A stretch of DNA of 64,000 bases from contig OZ245996.1 in the NCBI GenBank assembly GCA_965230205.1, positions 3,720,001 to 3,784,000 on the forward strand, given 5' to 3'. Every line of letters begins with the position of its first letter. Position 1 is the stretch's first letter. The notes beneath the pieces are model-generated. The model made no database searches, was not told where the DNA came from, and saw only the letters and a list, made by a program, of their open reading frames with translations. Position numbers and translations under genes: made by a program. Source of the DNA: CANLBN01 sp965230205 (lineage in GTDB: Bacteria > Pseudomonadota > Gammaproteobacteria > Pseudomonadales > Cellvibrionaceae). This document shows positions 8,429 through 17,069 of this stretch, one piece after another.

Positions 8429-9211
8429 TTATTTAAACAGCCCTTTTAATTTGTCAACATCGTCCGACGATATTTTATCACCTAGTTTTTCCTTTAATTT
8501 CTCCTTTAATTTTTCTTCGGCTTTATCTTTAGCAAGGTCCCCTAGTTCTTTCTTTACTGCTTTTTGTGCTTTTTTCAATATGCTATTAACGATAATAGGC
8601 GCAATCTCTTCCGGCGCTAACCCTTTAGTTTTGTTACCAATATTCGTTTGAGTATATCCAGGGATTGTTAATGATTTGCCACCGTATTTTTCTGTTTCTA
8701 AAGTGAGGCTACTTTCCCCAAACCGAAGCTTTTCAATCATTAAACGCACCTCAGGCTCAGAACCTGAAGATTGGCTACTAGCGGAACTGGAACTAGAATC
8801 GCCACCCGAAGATTTCATATTGTCAATTAACGCTTGAATATTAGTATCCGTAATATTTTTCTGCTCAGCTCGCAACTGCACTGCATCAACATAAATTTCT
8901 TTAATCACTTTCACATCGCCAGGTAAGGACTCGATATCAATTTGCAGCCCTACGTCGCCCACTGACAGCAAGCTATTACCACTATAACCTTTAGGGTTTG
9001 CGATAGTAATGCCACTTATCTCTCCCTTACCTTCTACCAACTTAATATCAACACTGCTCACATTGACCGATGTTTGTAAGGTGTCGGTGCCAACAGATTC
9101 AATAGCCTCTTCTACAATGCCATTAATATTTTTCAACACAAAAAACACAGCGATAGCAATAAGAATAATTGCAACAGCCAAAAGACCTAAAATAATTTTT
9201 ACTATTTTCAT
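8429..9211 (-). CDS. AsmA-like membrane-anchored periplasmic protein
   Basis: This 260-aa protein has an N-terminal membrane anchor (residues 4-26). A beta-rich periplasmic domain (about 30-200) includes VNVSSVDIKLVEGKGEISG and ITIANPKGYSGNSLLSVGDV, resembling short AsmA/DUF748-like proteins. A serine-rich linker sits at about 135-150, and a highly charged helical tail of K/E repeats (KEKLKEKLGDK) ends the protein. The function is unknown; AsmA-like proteins are tied to outer-membrane lipid homeostasis. The gene starts one base after the stop of the upstream coiled-coil protein gene (TAATATG), so the two probably form an operon. Confidence 0.65.
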   Translation of the reverse strand: MKIVKIILGLLAVAIILIAIAVFFVLKNINGIVEEAIESVGTDTLQTSVNVSSVDIKLVEGKGEISGITIANPKGYSGNSLLSVGDVGLQIDIESLPGDVKVIKEIYVDAVQLRAEQKNITDTNIQALIDNMKSSGGDSSSSSASSQSSGSEPEVRLMIEKLRFGESSLTLETEKYGGKSLTIPGYTQTNIGNKTKGLAPEEIAPIIVNSILKKAQKAVKKELGDLAKDKAEEKLKEKLKEKLGDKISSDDVDKLKGLFK

Positions 9212-9212
9212 A

Positions 9213-9674
9213 TTATGTGCGCTCGCCTTGAATAGGTTGAGAAATGGAATTTGATTTAGATTCTGCTTCTGGCATGGAATCCGGTAACTCCGAACCTGGA
9301 GTCACCTGCTTTTCATTATCGGCCGGAGGTAGTTCCTGTGTATTGGGTTCAGTTTTTAAATCATCAATGGTTGAATCTATCGATTTCCTTGCTTTCTTTA
9401 ATTCACTCTCAACTGCATCAAGTAGCGTTTCCCAACCAGAAACGACAGCTTTATTGGTTTCCTTTAGCATGCCTTCAATGCTAGTTTTTTCCAACTCTTC
9501 AATTTTAGCTTGAGCAGCGGTCAATGAATCTTGAGTCTCAAGCAGCTGCTTTTCCAGCTCAACATTATCACTGATAAGTTGTTGGTTTTTTGTGTGCATA
9601 TCATAGAGAAACCACGCTTCGACTATGACAACGACTAAAAGAATTTTTGCAAGCCAGGACCAGAATATTTTCAT
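9213..9674 (-). CDS. Inner-membrane anchored coiled-coil protein
   Basis: This 153-aa protein has a single N-terminal membrane helix (about 6-24). An acidic coiled coil follows (about 30-65, NVELEKQLLETQDSLTAAQA), then a second helical segment (about 75-105) and a proline/acid-rich disordered tail. No enzyme motif is present and no named family is recognised. It is first in a run of four closely packed minus-strand genes and is followed immediately by the AsmA-like gene. The topology suggests a periplasmic scaffold or an assembly partner of that protein, which is inference. Confidence 0.7.
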   Translation of the reverse strand: MKIFWSWLAKILLVVVIVEAWFLYDMHTKNQQLISDNVELEKQLLETQDSLTAAQAKIEELEKTSIEGMLKETNKAVVSGWETLLDAVESELKKARKSIDSTIDDLKTEPNTQELPPADNEKQVTPGSELPDSMPEAESKSNSISQPIQGERT

Positions 9675-9948
9675 TATGCACCTCCCCTCCTTTAGCTATT
9701 AATGAATGTTTATCTCTATTATCTGCTTTATTTTTCATCACTTTTTATATCATTAAAGACACATTCCAGAAGCAATGATTGTAATTGATAACCTTACTCG
9801 AAGCGCCGTATAAAGATCAAGTCCGCCTTGTCAGCACTGTGAAATGCCCATAAATCAAAGCCACAGCAAACTTTTTTGTATTATCATGTCTAACCGGTAA
9901 GGTTTTAGTCAGGATCCTCCCTGCCAATAAAAATGATATGAGGCCCCT

Positions 9949-11454
9949 ATGTTCGATATGTTCTCCATTACAGTGCTTAACTTCCTAGTACAACTATTTA
10001 TACTGCTGGTAGGTGTTGCTGTATTAACGATCATCGTTTTATATATTATTGACATTACACAAACATCACATACTATTCGTCGTAATTACCCTGTCATTGG
10101 TCGCTTTCGCTACTTTTTTGAGCATATTGGTGAGTTTTTCAGACAATATTTCTTTGCCATGGACCGCGAAGAACTACCCTTTAACCGAGCAGAGCGCAGT
10201 TGGGTTTACAGAGCGGCTAAAAACGTTGATCGTACGATTGCTTTTGGCTCCACTCGAAATATGTCATCAACCGGTAGTATTTTTTTCCTTAACTCTGCCT
10301 TTCCAACACTCGACGAAGATATAGTCGAACCAGCTATGGTGACTATTGGTCCAAACTGTAAACACCCATACTCTACCGCCTCACTAATCAATATTTCGGC
10401 AATGAGCTATGGTGCATTATCAGCACCTGCGGTAAGAGCACTCTCTTTAGGTGCAAAAAAAGCAGGTTGCTGGCTAAATACAGGCGAAGGCGGCTTATCA
10501 AAGTTTCATTTAGAAGGTAATGCCGATCTGGTTTTTCAAATTGGCACTGCTAAATATGGTGTGCGCGATTTAAATGGTAATTTATCTGACAGTAAACTTG
10601 CGGAAATAGCAGCACAACCACAAGTTAAAATGTTTGAGTTAAAGCTCAGCCAAGGTGCAAAACCAGGTAAAGGAGGTATTCTACCCGCGAATAAAGTATC
10701 TGCAGAAATAGCAGAAATTCGTGGAATTAAAGAAGGCAAGCCATCTATTAGCCCCAATGGCCATTTAGATATCAAAAAACCTGAAGATTTACTGGACATG
10801 ATACACCACATACGTGAAGTTACTGGTAAACCTGTCGGCTTTAAATTCGTATTGGGTGAACAGAGCTGGTTCGAAGAGCTATTGCGATTAATGCATGTAA
10901 AAGGTAAAGATTACTACCCCGACTTTATCACCCTAGACAGTGCTGATGGAGGTACCGGTGCTGCACCACAGCCTTTAATGGACTTTGTAGGCTTACCGTT
11001 AAAAGAAAGCTTGCCATGGGTCATCGATCAATTGATTAAATCGGAATTGCGACAACATATAAAAGTCATCGCATCAGGCAAGCTTATTACACCCTCTGCT
11101 GTTGCTTGGGCAATCGCTATGGGAGCCGATTTTGTAAACTCTGCAAGAGGCTTTATGTTCGCTCTTGGCTGCATACAAGCTTTACAGTGTAATAAGAATA
11201 CTTGCCCTACCGGTGTAACGACTCACGATAAAAAATTACAGAGAGGCCTTGTGCCACACAATAAAGCTGAACGTGTCGCCCACTACCACAAAAGTATTAC
11301 CTATGGCGTCGGTATCATTGCACATTCATGCGGTGCATCCAGCCCTAGGCAAATGCAAAGAAAGCACGTGCGTGTTGTTATGCAAAATGGTTTGTCAGTT
11401 CCGCTTAATGAATTGCACCCAGAACCTATACGAATAGTAGAAAGCATTTCTTAA
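9949..11454 (+). CDS. Membrane-anchored FMN-binding glutamate synthase family protein
   Basis: This 501-aa protein has an N-terminal hydrophobic segment (about 8-35) followed by the GltB-type FMN-binding alpha/beta barrel (about 130-470). Visible motifs are ISAMSYGALSAPAVRAL, NTGEGGLSKFH, GAKPGKGGILPA, DSADGGTGAAPQPLMDFVG (flavin/substrate loop) and CNKNTCPTGVTTHD. The glutaminase and FAD-linked small-subunit parts of true glutamate synthase are missing. Family members of this size are common in proteobacteria and their physiological reaction is unclear. The start has TGAGG upstream. It is monocistronic, divergent from the coiled-coil gene. Confidence 0.88.
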   Translation: MFDMFSITVLNFLVQLFILLVGVAVLTIIVLYIIDITQTSHTIRRNYPVIGRFRYFFEHIGEFFRQYFFAMDREELPFNRAERSWVYRAAKNVDRTIAFGSTRNMSSTGSIFFLNSAFPTLDEDIVEPAMVTIGPNCKHPYSTASLINISAMSYGALSAPAVRALSLGAKKAGCWLNTGEGGLSKFHLEGNADLVFQIGTAKYGVRDLNGNLSDSKLAEIAAQPQVKMFELKLSQGAKPGKGGILPANKVSAEIAEIRGIKEGKPSISPNGHLDIKKPEDLLDMIHHIREVTGKPVGFKFVLGEQSWFEELLRLMHVKGKDYYPDFITLDSADGGTGAAPQPLMDFVGLPLKESLPWVIDQLIKSELRQHIKVIASGKLITPSAVAWAIAMGADFVNSARGFMFALGCIQALQCNKNTCPTGVTTHDKKLQRGLVPHNKAERVAHYHKSITYGVGIIAHSCGASSPRQMQRKHVRVVMQNGLSVPLNELHPEPIRIVESIS

Positions 11455-11695
11455 TAAAAACGTCAAAAAAAACGCTAAAAATACGGTTGATAACATTGAC
11501 TAATGGTTTTAGACTGACATTGTTTCGAGTCAACAAATTATTTTAAAAAAATCAGTGCTTGAAAATAAGGTAAAACATCAGCTTATCCATGTGGTGAAAT
11601 AGACATATAGATTAAAGCTTTAGCTGATAGCATTTGATTTTGATGAAATGAGTATCGAAACATACAGATCTCCTCAGTTACATCAAGGTTTAACA

Positions 11696-11905
11696 ATGTC
11701 AGAAAAATTAAATGGAACCGTTAAGTGGTTCAACGAAAGTAAAGGATATGGGTTTATATCTCGCGATAATGGCCCTGATCTATTTGTTCATTTCAGCAAT
11801 ATCACCGGCGACGGCTTTCGCACACTGAAAGATGGGCAGCCAGTGACCTTTACTGAAGGCCAAGGGCAAAAAGGCCCTCAAGCTGAGAACGTCGAAGTCG
11901 CCTGA
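11696..11905 (+). CDS. Cold-shock protein (CspA family)
   Basis: This 69-aa single cold-shock domain protein has NGTVKWFNESKGYGFIS (RNP1-like) and DLFVHFSNI (RNP2-like), the aromatic patches that bind single-stranded RNA/DNA. I chose the ATG at 11696 since family members begin within a few residues of the NGTVKWF strand and AAGG precedes it; an upstream ATG at 11648 adds 16 unrelated residues. About 240 bp separate it from the previous gene, leaving room for the long 5' leader common in cold-inducible csp genes. That leader is inference; no cold-box was identified. Confidence 0.93.
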   Translation: MSEKLNGTVKWFNESKGYGFISRDNGPDLFVHFSNITGDGFRTLKDGQPVTFTEGQGQKGPQAENVEVA

Positions 11906-11971
11906 TGGGTAGTATCAAGTAGGCGATACGCTCACACTACTTGCCACTCACTATAATCGGCCCCTATAAAG

Positions 11972-11989
11972 CTTGCTGTTAACAGCAAG
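11972..11989. terminator. 18-bp palindrome downstream of the cold-shock gene, possible terminator
   Basis: CTTGCTGTTAACAGCAAG is a perfect 18-bp palindrome 66 bp after the csp stop, able to form a stem of 7 bp with a TTAA loop. Only a weak T-run follows (TCTGATGGTTTTC), so termination strength is uncertain. It could instead be a protein-binding site. Confidence 0.4.
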
Positions 11990-12146
11990 TCTGATGGTTT
12001 TCTATACTATTCAGATCTTGTTTTAATTAAAATACTATAAAGCTCTAGGCTTTTTATAACAGTTAGGCTAGAATGCGCCCCTCTTTTGGCACAGCAGCAG
12101 AGTGCTTAAGTTGTAGAGGAAAAAGCTGTAAAAAACACAGCCTCTC

Positions 12147-12175
12147 TTAAACAACTCACACTGACTCTGTATAAT
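12147..12175 (+). promoter_or_regulatory. Promoter for tRNA-Cys
   Basis: A perfect TATAAT at 12170-12175 lies about 15 bp before the mature tRNA-Cys 5' end. It is preceded at 17 bp by TTAAAC (12147-12152), a weak -35. The position is right for a stable-RNA promoter with a very short leader. Confidence 0.5.
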
Positions 12176-12190
12176 CGCTGAACCTAAGAT

Positions 12191-12264
12191 GGCGCGGTGG
12201 CAGAGTGGTAATGCAGCGGATTGCAAATCCGTCAACGCCGGTTCGATTCCGACCCGCGCCTCCA
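12191..12264 (+). tRNA. tRNA-Cys (GCA)
   Basis: The 74-nt sequence folds as a cloverleaf. The acceptor stem is GGCGCGG/CCGCGCC, with discriminator T and an encoded CCA. The D-arm contains AGTGGT and the anticodon stem-loop is CGGATTGCAAATCCG with anticodon GCA at 12223-12225. The T-arm is GCCGGTTCGATTCCGAC. It is followed 117 bp later by tRNA-Leu. Confidence 0.97.
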
Positions 12265-12381
12265 CTTTGTAATGCGCCTAAATTAGGCCAAAACCTCTGA
12301 AAAGAGTGGATTTAGTGTATTAATACTAAATTCAATAATAGTAAGCCACCAATGCTTACTTTAAATAAAACTTTCCCGTTT

Positions 12382-12468
12382 GCCCGGGTGGTGGAATTGG
12401 TAGACACACAAGACTTAAAATCTTGCGATCGAAAGATCGTGCCGGTTCGATTCCGGCCCCGGGCACCA
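12382..12468 (+). tRNA. tRNA-Leu (UAA)
   Basis: This is an 87-nt class II tRNA. The acceptor stem is GCCCGGG/CCCGGGC, the anticodon stem-loop is CAAGACTTAAAATCTTG with anticodon TAA at 12416-12418, and the long variable arm is CGATCGAAAGATCG. The T-loop is GGTTCGATTCC and the 3' ACCA is encoded. The Cys-Leu pair recalls the cysT-leuZ pair that follows pgsA in enterobacteria, but here it is on the opposite strand and 9.5 kb from pgsA. Confidence 0.97.
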
Positions 12469-12573
12469 TTGACTATTTAACTAAATCCAGTTATTTCTTA
12501 TTATTCAATAGCTTAGAGTTGATAATCTATAATTACTCCTCTTTGGTGCCGCGTTATAGGATATAGAGTAACC

Positions 12574-13353
12574 TCATACTTCTTCCGTAACTATCCACTT
12601 TATTGCGTTTACAATTAAAGTTTGAAAAATTAGATTGCTATAAGCTATATGATCATGCCCAAATTGTAGATAGACAACTGTTGAATTCTTGGCGGGTTTA
12701 GTCCAACCCAATAAATTGCTACCTTTTGGATGCTGTTTAAAGTCTATTCCACCCATACGAAAATTATCAGCCGTGAAATCAAAGTCACTACGTAGTAATG
12801 GCGTAACATCCTCTTCGTTAACTGGCATCATATAAACTTCATCCCTTATTGAAAACTTTGCACCTAACCCTGCTGTGACTGGGTGCTCTGGATCAACAAT
12901 ACTCACGTTTTGGGTTGTTCTAAAGCGATAACCTGAGCCTGGGTAAGTCTTGCCTTTTAACTCTCCGGGCAAAAAATGAAATCGTCCTCCTAAAATTTCT
13001 GCGAATTCTGGCCATGTTGGCCATGCAGCAATAGCATGATGCAAAAATATCATAGGCTTACCATCACCCAACAGTCTGAGAAAGTTTTCTTTGTATTTTT
13101 CACTGGGGTCGTAATGTGTGAATGGTGGATCGCTGTGAGTAAAAATAACACCGGGCATATCATAGAATACAATCACATCGAATGGGTCTGTATTTTCTGG
13201 TGTTAGTACACCTTCTGTAGCCGGGTGTTCGATATGCGTCCAACCAATAGTCGTTTCAGAATCCGCATTGCTTAACGCATCTATCATATTAAAAAAGGGT
13301 TCTCGCTCAAATGTATGTCCCTTAGTGACTAATAACGCTTCGATATTCTTCAT
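12574..13353 (-). CDS. ThuA domain-containing protein
   Basis: This 259-aa protein has a ThuA fold, a class-I glutamine-amidotransferase-like domain first linked to trehalose utilisation and usually of unknown reaction. Diagnostic stretches are VIVFYDMPGV, GDGKPMIFLHHAIAAWPTW, LGGRFHF, YPGSGYRFR and LGWTKPAKNSTVVYLQFGHD. I chose the ATG at 13353 because AAAGGA lies about seven bases upstream; a frame from 13383 adds ten residues with no better site. It is the last gene of the five-gene operon under the TetR-type operators, 100 bp after the GST gene, and may have an independent role there. Confidence 0.86.
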   Translation of the reverse strand: MKNIEALLVTKGHTFEREPFFNMIDALSNADSETTIGWTHIEHPATEGVLTPENTDPFDVIVFYDMPGVIFTHSDPPFTHYDPSEKYKENFLRLLGDGKPMIFLHHAIAAWPTWPEFAEILGGRFHFLPGELKGKTYPGSGYRFRTTQNVSIVDPEHPVTAGLGAKFSIRDEVYMMPVNEEDVTPLLRSDFDFTADNFRMGGIDFKQHPKGSNLLGWTKPAKNSTVVYLQFGHDHIAYSNLIFQTLIVNAIKWIVTEEV

Positions 13354-13453
13354 TACTTTTTCCTTTATAAAAGACAATGGCATAATCTATTTACCACCGC
13401 ACTTACCACTTCTAACTTTACTTGATAACAGTATTTTGAGTACTGATTGATAC

Positions 13454-14107
13454 TTAAGCTTCGTCTTGTTTGATTGATTTGTTGTAGTCCGTTGAATGAG
13501 GTATTGCTGCTCCACGAATCAAAGCAGGACGCGCCTCCAGTTGATTCAACCACCGTTGTAAATGAGGCAGATCATCAATACCGACACCTGCCCAGTTATG
13601 AATGCGTGCCCAACCCCAATTGGCGATATCAGCGATTGAAAAATCACCCGCTAAAAACTCATTATCATTCAGCTGAGTGTTCAAAACTTCGTAAAGCCGA
13701 CGCGTTTCTTTTTGATAGCGCTCAATGGCGGCTGGTATCTTTTCTGAGAAGTAGCGATAAAAAACATTCGCTTGTCCTTGCATTGGCCCGAGCCCTCCCA
13801 TTTGAAACATTAGCCATTGGATAGCTCGTGAACGCCCTTTAATATCCGTTGGTAAAAGTCGCCCTGTTTTTTCAGCGAGATAAATCATAATCGCACCCGA
13901 TTCAAATATAGAAAAACTATCAACACTATGATCAACAATGGCCGGGATACGACCATTGGGGTTAATAGCGATGTAACTCGGGTCTTTTTGAAAACCGGTG
14001 TTAATATCAATAGGCTTCAAATTATAAGGTAATTCAAGCTCCTCCAATGTTGCAGAAACTTTCCAACCATTGGGCGTTGCCCATGTGTACAAGTCTATAT
14101 CAGCCAT
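13454..14107 (-). CDS. Glutathione S-transferase, Nu-class (YfcG/YghU-like)
   Basis: This 217-aa protein has an N-terminal thioredoxin-like GST domain (about 1-85, DLYTWATPNGWKVSATLEEL, then the NPNGRIPAIVDH cis-Pro loop and SIFESGAIMIYLAEKTG). An all-helical C-terminal domain follows (about 90-205, NEFLAGDFSIADIANWGW). The TPNG motif is shared with Nu-class GSTs such as YfcG, which show disulfide-bond reductase activity. It lies four bases after the thioredoxin-like gene, which supports joint thiol-redox or electrophile detoxification. Confidence 0.92.
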   Translation of the reverse strand: MADIDLYTWATPNGWKVSATLEELELPYNLKPIDINTGFQKDPSYIAINPNGRIPAIVDHSVDSFSIFESGAIMIYLAEKTGRLLPTDIKGRSRAIQWLMFQMGGLGPMQGQANVFYRYFSEKIPAAIERYQKETRRLYEVLNTQLNDNEFLAGDFSIADIANWGWARIHNWAGVGIDDLPHLQRWLNQLEARPALIRGAAIPHSTDYNKSIKQDEA

Positions 14108-14111
14108 AATT

Positions 14112-14657
14112 TTAACCCCACTTAATTGAACAGCCCATACTCGCAGTTTGGTGCTTAGGACCTTGCCCTGTTTTGGCGATTGCTTTCATAGCATTTACGA
14201 GTTCTTTAGTACGATTGCTCGAGTTACCCATTGCTGCATCGTCAATACGTCCGCGATACTGCAGTTCTCCACTCTTGTTGAAACCGAAAAAATCAGGAGT
14301 ACAGACTGCTTTATAAGCACGCCCTACGGATTGATCTTCATCCACTAAGTAAGGGAAGGTAAACCCTTTTTCGTTCGCATAGCGTTTCATAAAGGGTGGG
14401 CTATCAATCTCGACATAGCGGTAATCATTTGACATAACTGCCAGTACATTGATTCCTTCTGCTTGAAGTTCTTTGACATCATTAACAAACCGATCTGCTA
14501 TCGCTTGTACGTAAGGACAGTGATTACAAATAAACGCAATCAATAAGCCTTTGTCACCGAGCTGTTCGGACATTGTGTAGCTATTCCCATCAGGATCTTT
14601 CAAGGTAAATTCGGGTGCCTTCCACCCGAAGTTACAAATTGGTGTATTTAGTAACAT
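14112..14657 (-). CDS. Thioredoxin-family / peroxiredoxin-like protein
   Basis: This 181-aa AhpC/TSA-Redoxin fold protein has KAPEFTLKDPDGNSYTM at the N-terminus, the thiol motif CNHCPYVQAIADRF at about residues 44-57, a VCTPDFFGF loop carrying the cis-Pro, and YRGRIDD. The CxxC motif rather than a lone peroxidatic cysteine suggests thiol-disulfide exchange or an atypical peroxidase. No signal peptide is present, so it is cytoplasmic. It is tightly packed between the SDR gene (25 bp) and the GST gene (4 bp) in the TetR-controlled operon. Confidence 0.9.
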   Translation of the reverse strand: MLLNTPICNFGWKAPEFTLKDPDGNSYTMSEQLGDKGLLIAFICNHCPYVQAIADRFVNDVKELQAEGINVLAVMSNDYRYVEIDSPPFMKRYANEKGFTFPYLVDEDQSVGRAYKAVCTPDFFGFNKSGELQYRGRIDDAAMGNSSNRTKELVNAMKAIAKTGQGPKHQTASMGCSIKWG

Positions 14658-14682
14658 AATTTCATTCCTCTTTACTTAAAAA

Positions 14683-15417
14683 TTATTGGGAAATTTCTAA
14701 AATATTTTTGGCGTAAGGTGAATAAACTTCAGCTACCTGCTGAGCCATTGGGTCAGGGTACACAAAGAAGTCACCCGATTTAAGTGCGGCAAGAATGCCA
14801 TCAGAAACTAAGCTTGGTAGTGGCGCACCCTCACCCATACCGGCAGAATCAGCCATATCCGTTTTAAGTGGACCCGCAATAACACTTATAACTTGCGTTC
14901 CTTGATCTGCCCATGCTTCTCGCAACCCTTGAGTCACGGAATAAGCTGCAGCTTTTGATGCTGAATATCCAGTAAAAGGTAAGAAGTTTTTAATGGATGC
15001 CAAGGAATTCATCTGAACAAATGCGCCACCTCCATTACTCTTCAGAATAGGGCCAAACGCTTGTGCAAGATGAATAAGTGGATAAACATTTCCTTCCATC
15101 TGGTATTTTAATCCTTCAAGCGCATTGTCATCTAGGGGTGAGGACAAATGTACAACGCCTGCATTTGAAACAACCAAATTGACATCAGTTGCTATTTTAA
15201 CTCCGTTATCAACGGTATCTTTACGCGAAAGATCAAACTCAACCGGCACTACACGATCACCATATTTTTCTTTTAGTCCATTCACTGATGAAAGATTTCT
15301 AACAGCCGTATAGACCTTTATAGCACCAGCCTCTAACAACCCTTCAGTGATTGCTTTTCCAACGCCACGATTTGCGCCAGTTATAAATGCAATAATTGTA
15401 TTTGTTTCAATAGTCAC
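14683..15417 (-). CDS. Short-chain dehydrogenase/reductase (SDR)
   Basis: This 244-aa classical SDR has the cofactor motif TGANRGVGKAI (TGxxxGxG), VVSNAGVV (NAG), the catalytic serine in QMNSLASI and YSASKAA as the YxxxK dyad. A GAxK/VYTAVR pattern after beta-2 suggests NADP(H) preference. I chose the GTG at 15417 because GAGGAA precedes it by seven bases; an ATG at 15453 would overlap that site. It is the second gene of the operon, 85 bp after the carboxymuconolactone-decarboxylase-like gene. The substrate is unknown, probably a reactive aldehyde, ketone or quinone. Confidence 0.9.
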   Translation of the reverse strand: MTIETNTIIAFITGANRGVGKAITEGLLEAGAIKVYTAVRNLSSVNGLKEKYGDRVVPVEFDLSRKDTVDNGVKIATDVNLVVSNAGVVHLSSPLDDNALEGLKYQMEGNVYPLIHLAQAFGPILKSNGGGAFVQMNSLASIKNFLPFTGYSASKAAAYSVTQGLREAWADQGTQVISVIAGPLKTDMADSAGMGEGAPLPSLVSDGILAALKSGDFFVYPDPMAQQVAEVYSPYAKNILEISQ

Positions 15418-15502
15418 TTTAAATTCCTCTTCGTTAAATATAAGTAACCACATAAAATTTTATCCAAATTAAAAATATGGTTACTCATGATTGCAATAAT
15501 AA

Positions 15503-16069
15503 TTAAACCGTATCTTCAGCTGTTGAAGCCCATGCATTTGCCGCAAAAGCGTCATCCAGACTCGTTTCTGCAATATGATTTGTGTAATTCGACATAACTT
15601 TCAGGCTTGTACCCAAAATTACTTCGAGCAAGTTTTCTTGTGTATACCCAGCACCAAGGAAAGAATTAACTTGGGCTTCTGTGGGCCAACCTCGACTTTC
15701 ATTAATAACAGCAGCAAATACGCGTAGCGCTTCGAGTTTTGTATCCGCTATTGGTGTGTCATTACGTAGAGATTCAATAACATCTGCTTTAACACCTGCC
15801 ATTTGGGAAATAGAGGTGTGCGCCGCCATGCAATAGACACAGCCATTTAACCGGTTGTTCGTCATCATAATGATCTGTCTTTCTGTTTCAGAGAGACTTG
15901 TTTTATCAAAAATACCTGCTAATACCATATAGCCTTCTAACAATGCTGGTGCTTCTGCCATGGTTCCTAGAAGATTAGGAACAAAGCTATACGCATTTTT
16001 TGCACCTTGCAGATATTGTTTTGACGCTTCAGGTGCTGATTCAATTGTGTGTGTTGTAAAAGAGCTCAT
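15503..16069 (-). CDS. Carboxymuconolactone decarboxylase/AhpD-like protein
   Basis: This 188-aa CMD-family all-helical protein has the redox motif CVYCMAAHTSISQ (CxxC followed by H), as in AhpD-type alkylhydroperoxidases, preceded by SETERQIIMMTNNRLNGC. The CxxC-x3-H arrangement supports thiol peroxidase or disulfide chemistry rather than decarboxylation. I chose the ATG at 16069 because TTGGAG lies six bases upstream. It is the first gene of the five-gene operon and its promoter region (16070-16450) holds three copies of the operator-like motif. The regulator gene lies directly upstream on the same strand. Confidence 0.9.
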   Translation of the reverse strand: MSSFTTHTIESAPEASKQYLQGAKNAYSFVPNLLGTMAEAPALLEGYMVLAGIFDKTSLSETERQIIMMTNNRLNGCVYCMAAHTSISQMAGVKADVIESLRNDTPIADTKLEALRVFAAVINESRGWPTEAQVNSFLGAGYTQENLLEVILGTSLKVMSNYTNHIAETSLDDAFAANAWASTAEDTV

Positions 16070-16099
16070 CATATTCTCCAAAATTTAGTTTTAAATATT

Positions 16100-16117
16100 T
16101 TGACCATTCAGTACAAA
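16100..16117. promoter_or_regulatory. TetR-type operator copy 1
   Basis: TTGACCATTCAGTACAAA matches the motif T-x-x-ACYGATCRGT-x-x-A shared with three other sites in this locus. It is the copy nearest the operon start, 31 bp before ATG 16069, where a bound repressor would block transcription. Confidence 0.6.
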
Positions 16118-16160
16118 CAAGTGCGAAAAGATAGGCAAGCCCTTCTTGCTTTTGCTTGTT

Positions 16161-16178
16161 TATACCAGTCAGTACAAA
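16161..16178. promoter_or_regulatory. TetR-type operator copy 2
   Basis: TATACCAGTCAGTACAAA starts 61 bp upstream of copy 1 and is identical to it in the right half (TCAGTACAAA). It has the same partial dyad symmetry as the other copies. Confidence 0.6.
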
Positions 16179-16193
16179 CAATATTAAGCAGTC

Positions 16194-16211
16194 TATACCG
16201 ATCAGTCAAAT
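16194..16211. promoter_or_regulatory. TetR-type operator copy 3
   Basis: TATACCGATCAGTCAAAT is the most symmetric of the operon-side copies (ACCGATCAGT core), 33 bp from copy 2. The 16070-16450 gap around it contains no gene; besides the three sites I see only AT-rich sequence. Confidence 0.6.
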
Positions 16212-16450
16212 CTTTTTTTAGTCTATTTATAAAGAAAATATTTAGTTAAATAAAATCAACCAGTTAGGATTGTTAGTACTAGTAGGAATTGATAGATTAA
16301 TCTATGATAGCTTGGATAAAAGCTCATATCAGACAGATAAATAAAAATCCTCTACCCGTCTGTTACATTGATATATAAGAACGGAAAGCTGTGGATATGC
16401 GCAGCTTTTTGAAACGATTGAGTGCAGTGCAGATAAGATAAAGATACTTT

Positions 16451-17032
16451 CTACTGAATTAAGCCAATCGCTTGGGTTTTGATTGCTGAGAGGCTGGACT
16501 TATCAAAAACTCCTCGAGCAAGCACACGAAGACCAACAAGAAGGGCTAATAAACCCTTAGCTCCAGTGTCAGGGTCAACATCTTTTGGAATAGAACCTGT
16601 TTTAATCCCTAGGCTAATTTGTCGTTCGAAGAAAGATTCTGTACCTTTCAAACCTTTTTTAACTGCTTTCTGAATATCACTGTCATGATTAGGTAAATCC
16701 AAAGCAGTATTAACCAAAAAACATCCTTTTTTTTCTGTATCGGTAAGGCTTTCTTTTATAAGTGCATCGAAAAGCTTATTTATCGCCAGCACTGGATCTT
16801 CTAATAACTCTAATTGGGCTAGTGTATCGCGCCGTTGTTCACGCTCATATTTAAGTAAGCTTTGGGTAAAAAGCTTCTTTTTACTACCAAAAGCATTATA
16901 AAAACTGCCTTTATTGATCCCGATGGCTTTCAGTAAATCAGCGAGAGAGGTTGCTTCGTATCCCTTAGCCCAAAATACTTCTGTGGCTAGATCTATTGCA
17001 CCATCAATATCGAATGACTTTTCCCATGGCAT
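16451..17032 (-). CDS. TetR/AcrR family regulator with a single cysteine (NemR-like layout)
   Basis: This 193-aa repressor has an N-terminal helix-turn-helix (about 10-55, TSLADLLKAIGINKGSFYNAFGSKK in two overlapping helices) and a ligand/dimer domain. Its only cysteine, C104 in KKGCFLVNTA, sits where NemR-type electrophile and chlorine sensors carry their reactive cysteine (alignment from memory, not computed). It is followed on the same strand by the five-gene CMD-SDR-thioredoxin-GST-ThuA operon. A copy of the operator motif lies 38 bp upstream of its start and three more lie before the operon, so autoregulation plus operon control is likely. Confidence 0.88.
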   Translation of the reverse strand: MPWEKSFDIDGAIDLATEVFWAKGYEATSLADLLKAIGINKGSFYNAFGSKKKLFTQSLLKYEREQRRDTLAQLELLEDPVLAINKLFDALIKESLTDTEKKGCFLVNTALDLPNHDSDIQKAVKKGLKGTESFFERQISLGIKTGSIPKDVDPDTGAKGLLALLVGLRVLARGVFDKSSLSAIKTQAIGLIQ

Positions 17033-17069
17033 GATAAAATACTCTAAAAATTGTCTATACAGCTATATT

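Noticed and set aside
12068..12265. 65-codon minus-strand open frame ending in GIEPALTDLQSAALPLCHRA
   Set aside because: It is the antisense of tRNA-Cys; this translated-tRNA peptide is a well-known annotation artefact.
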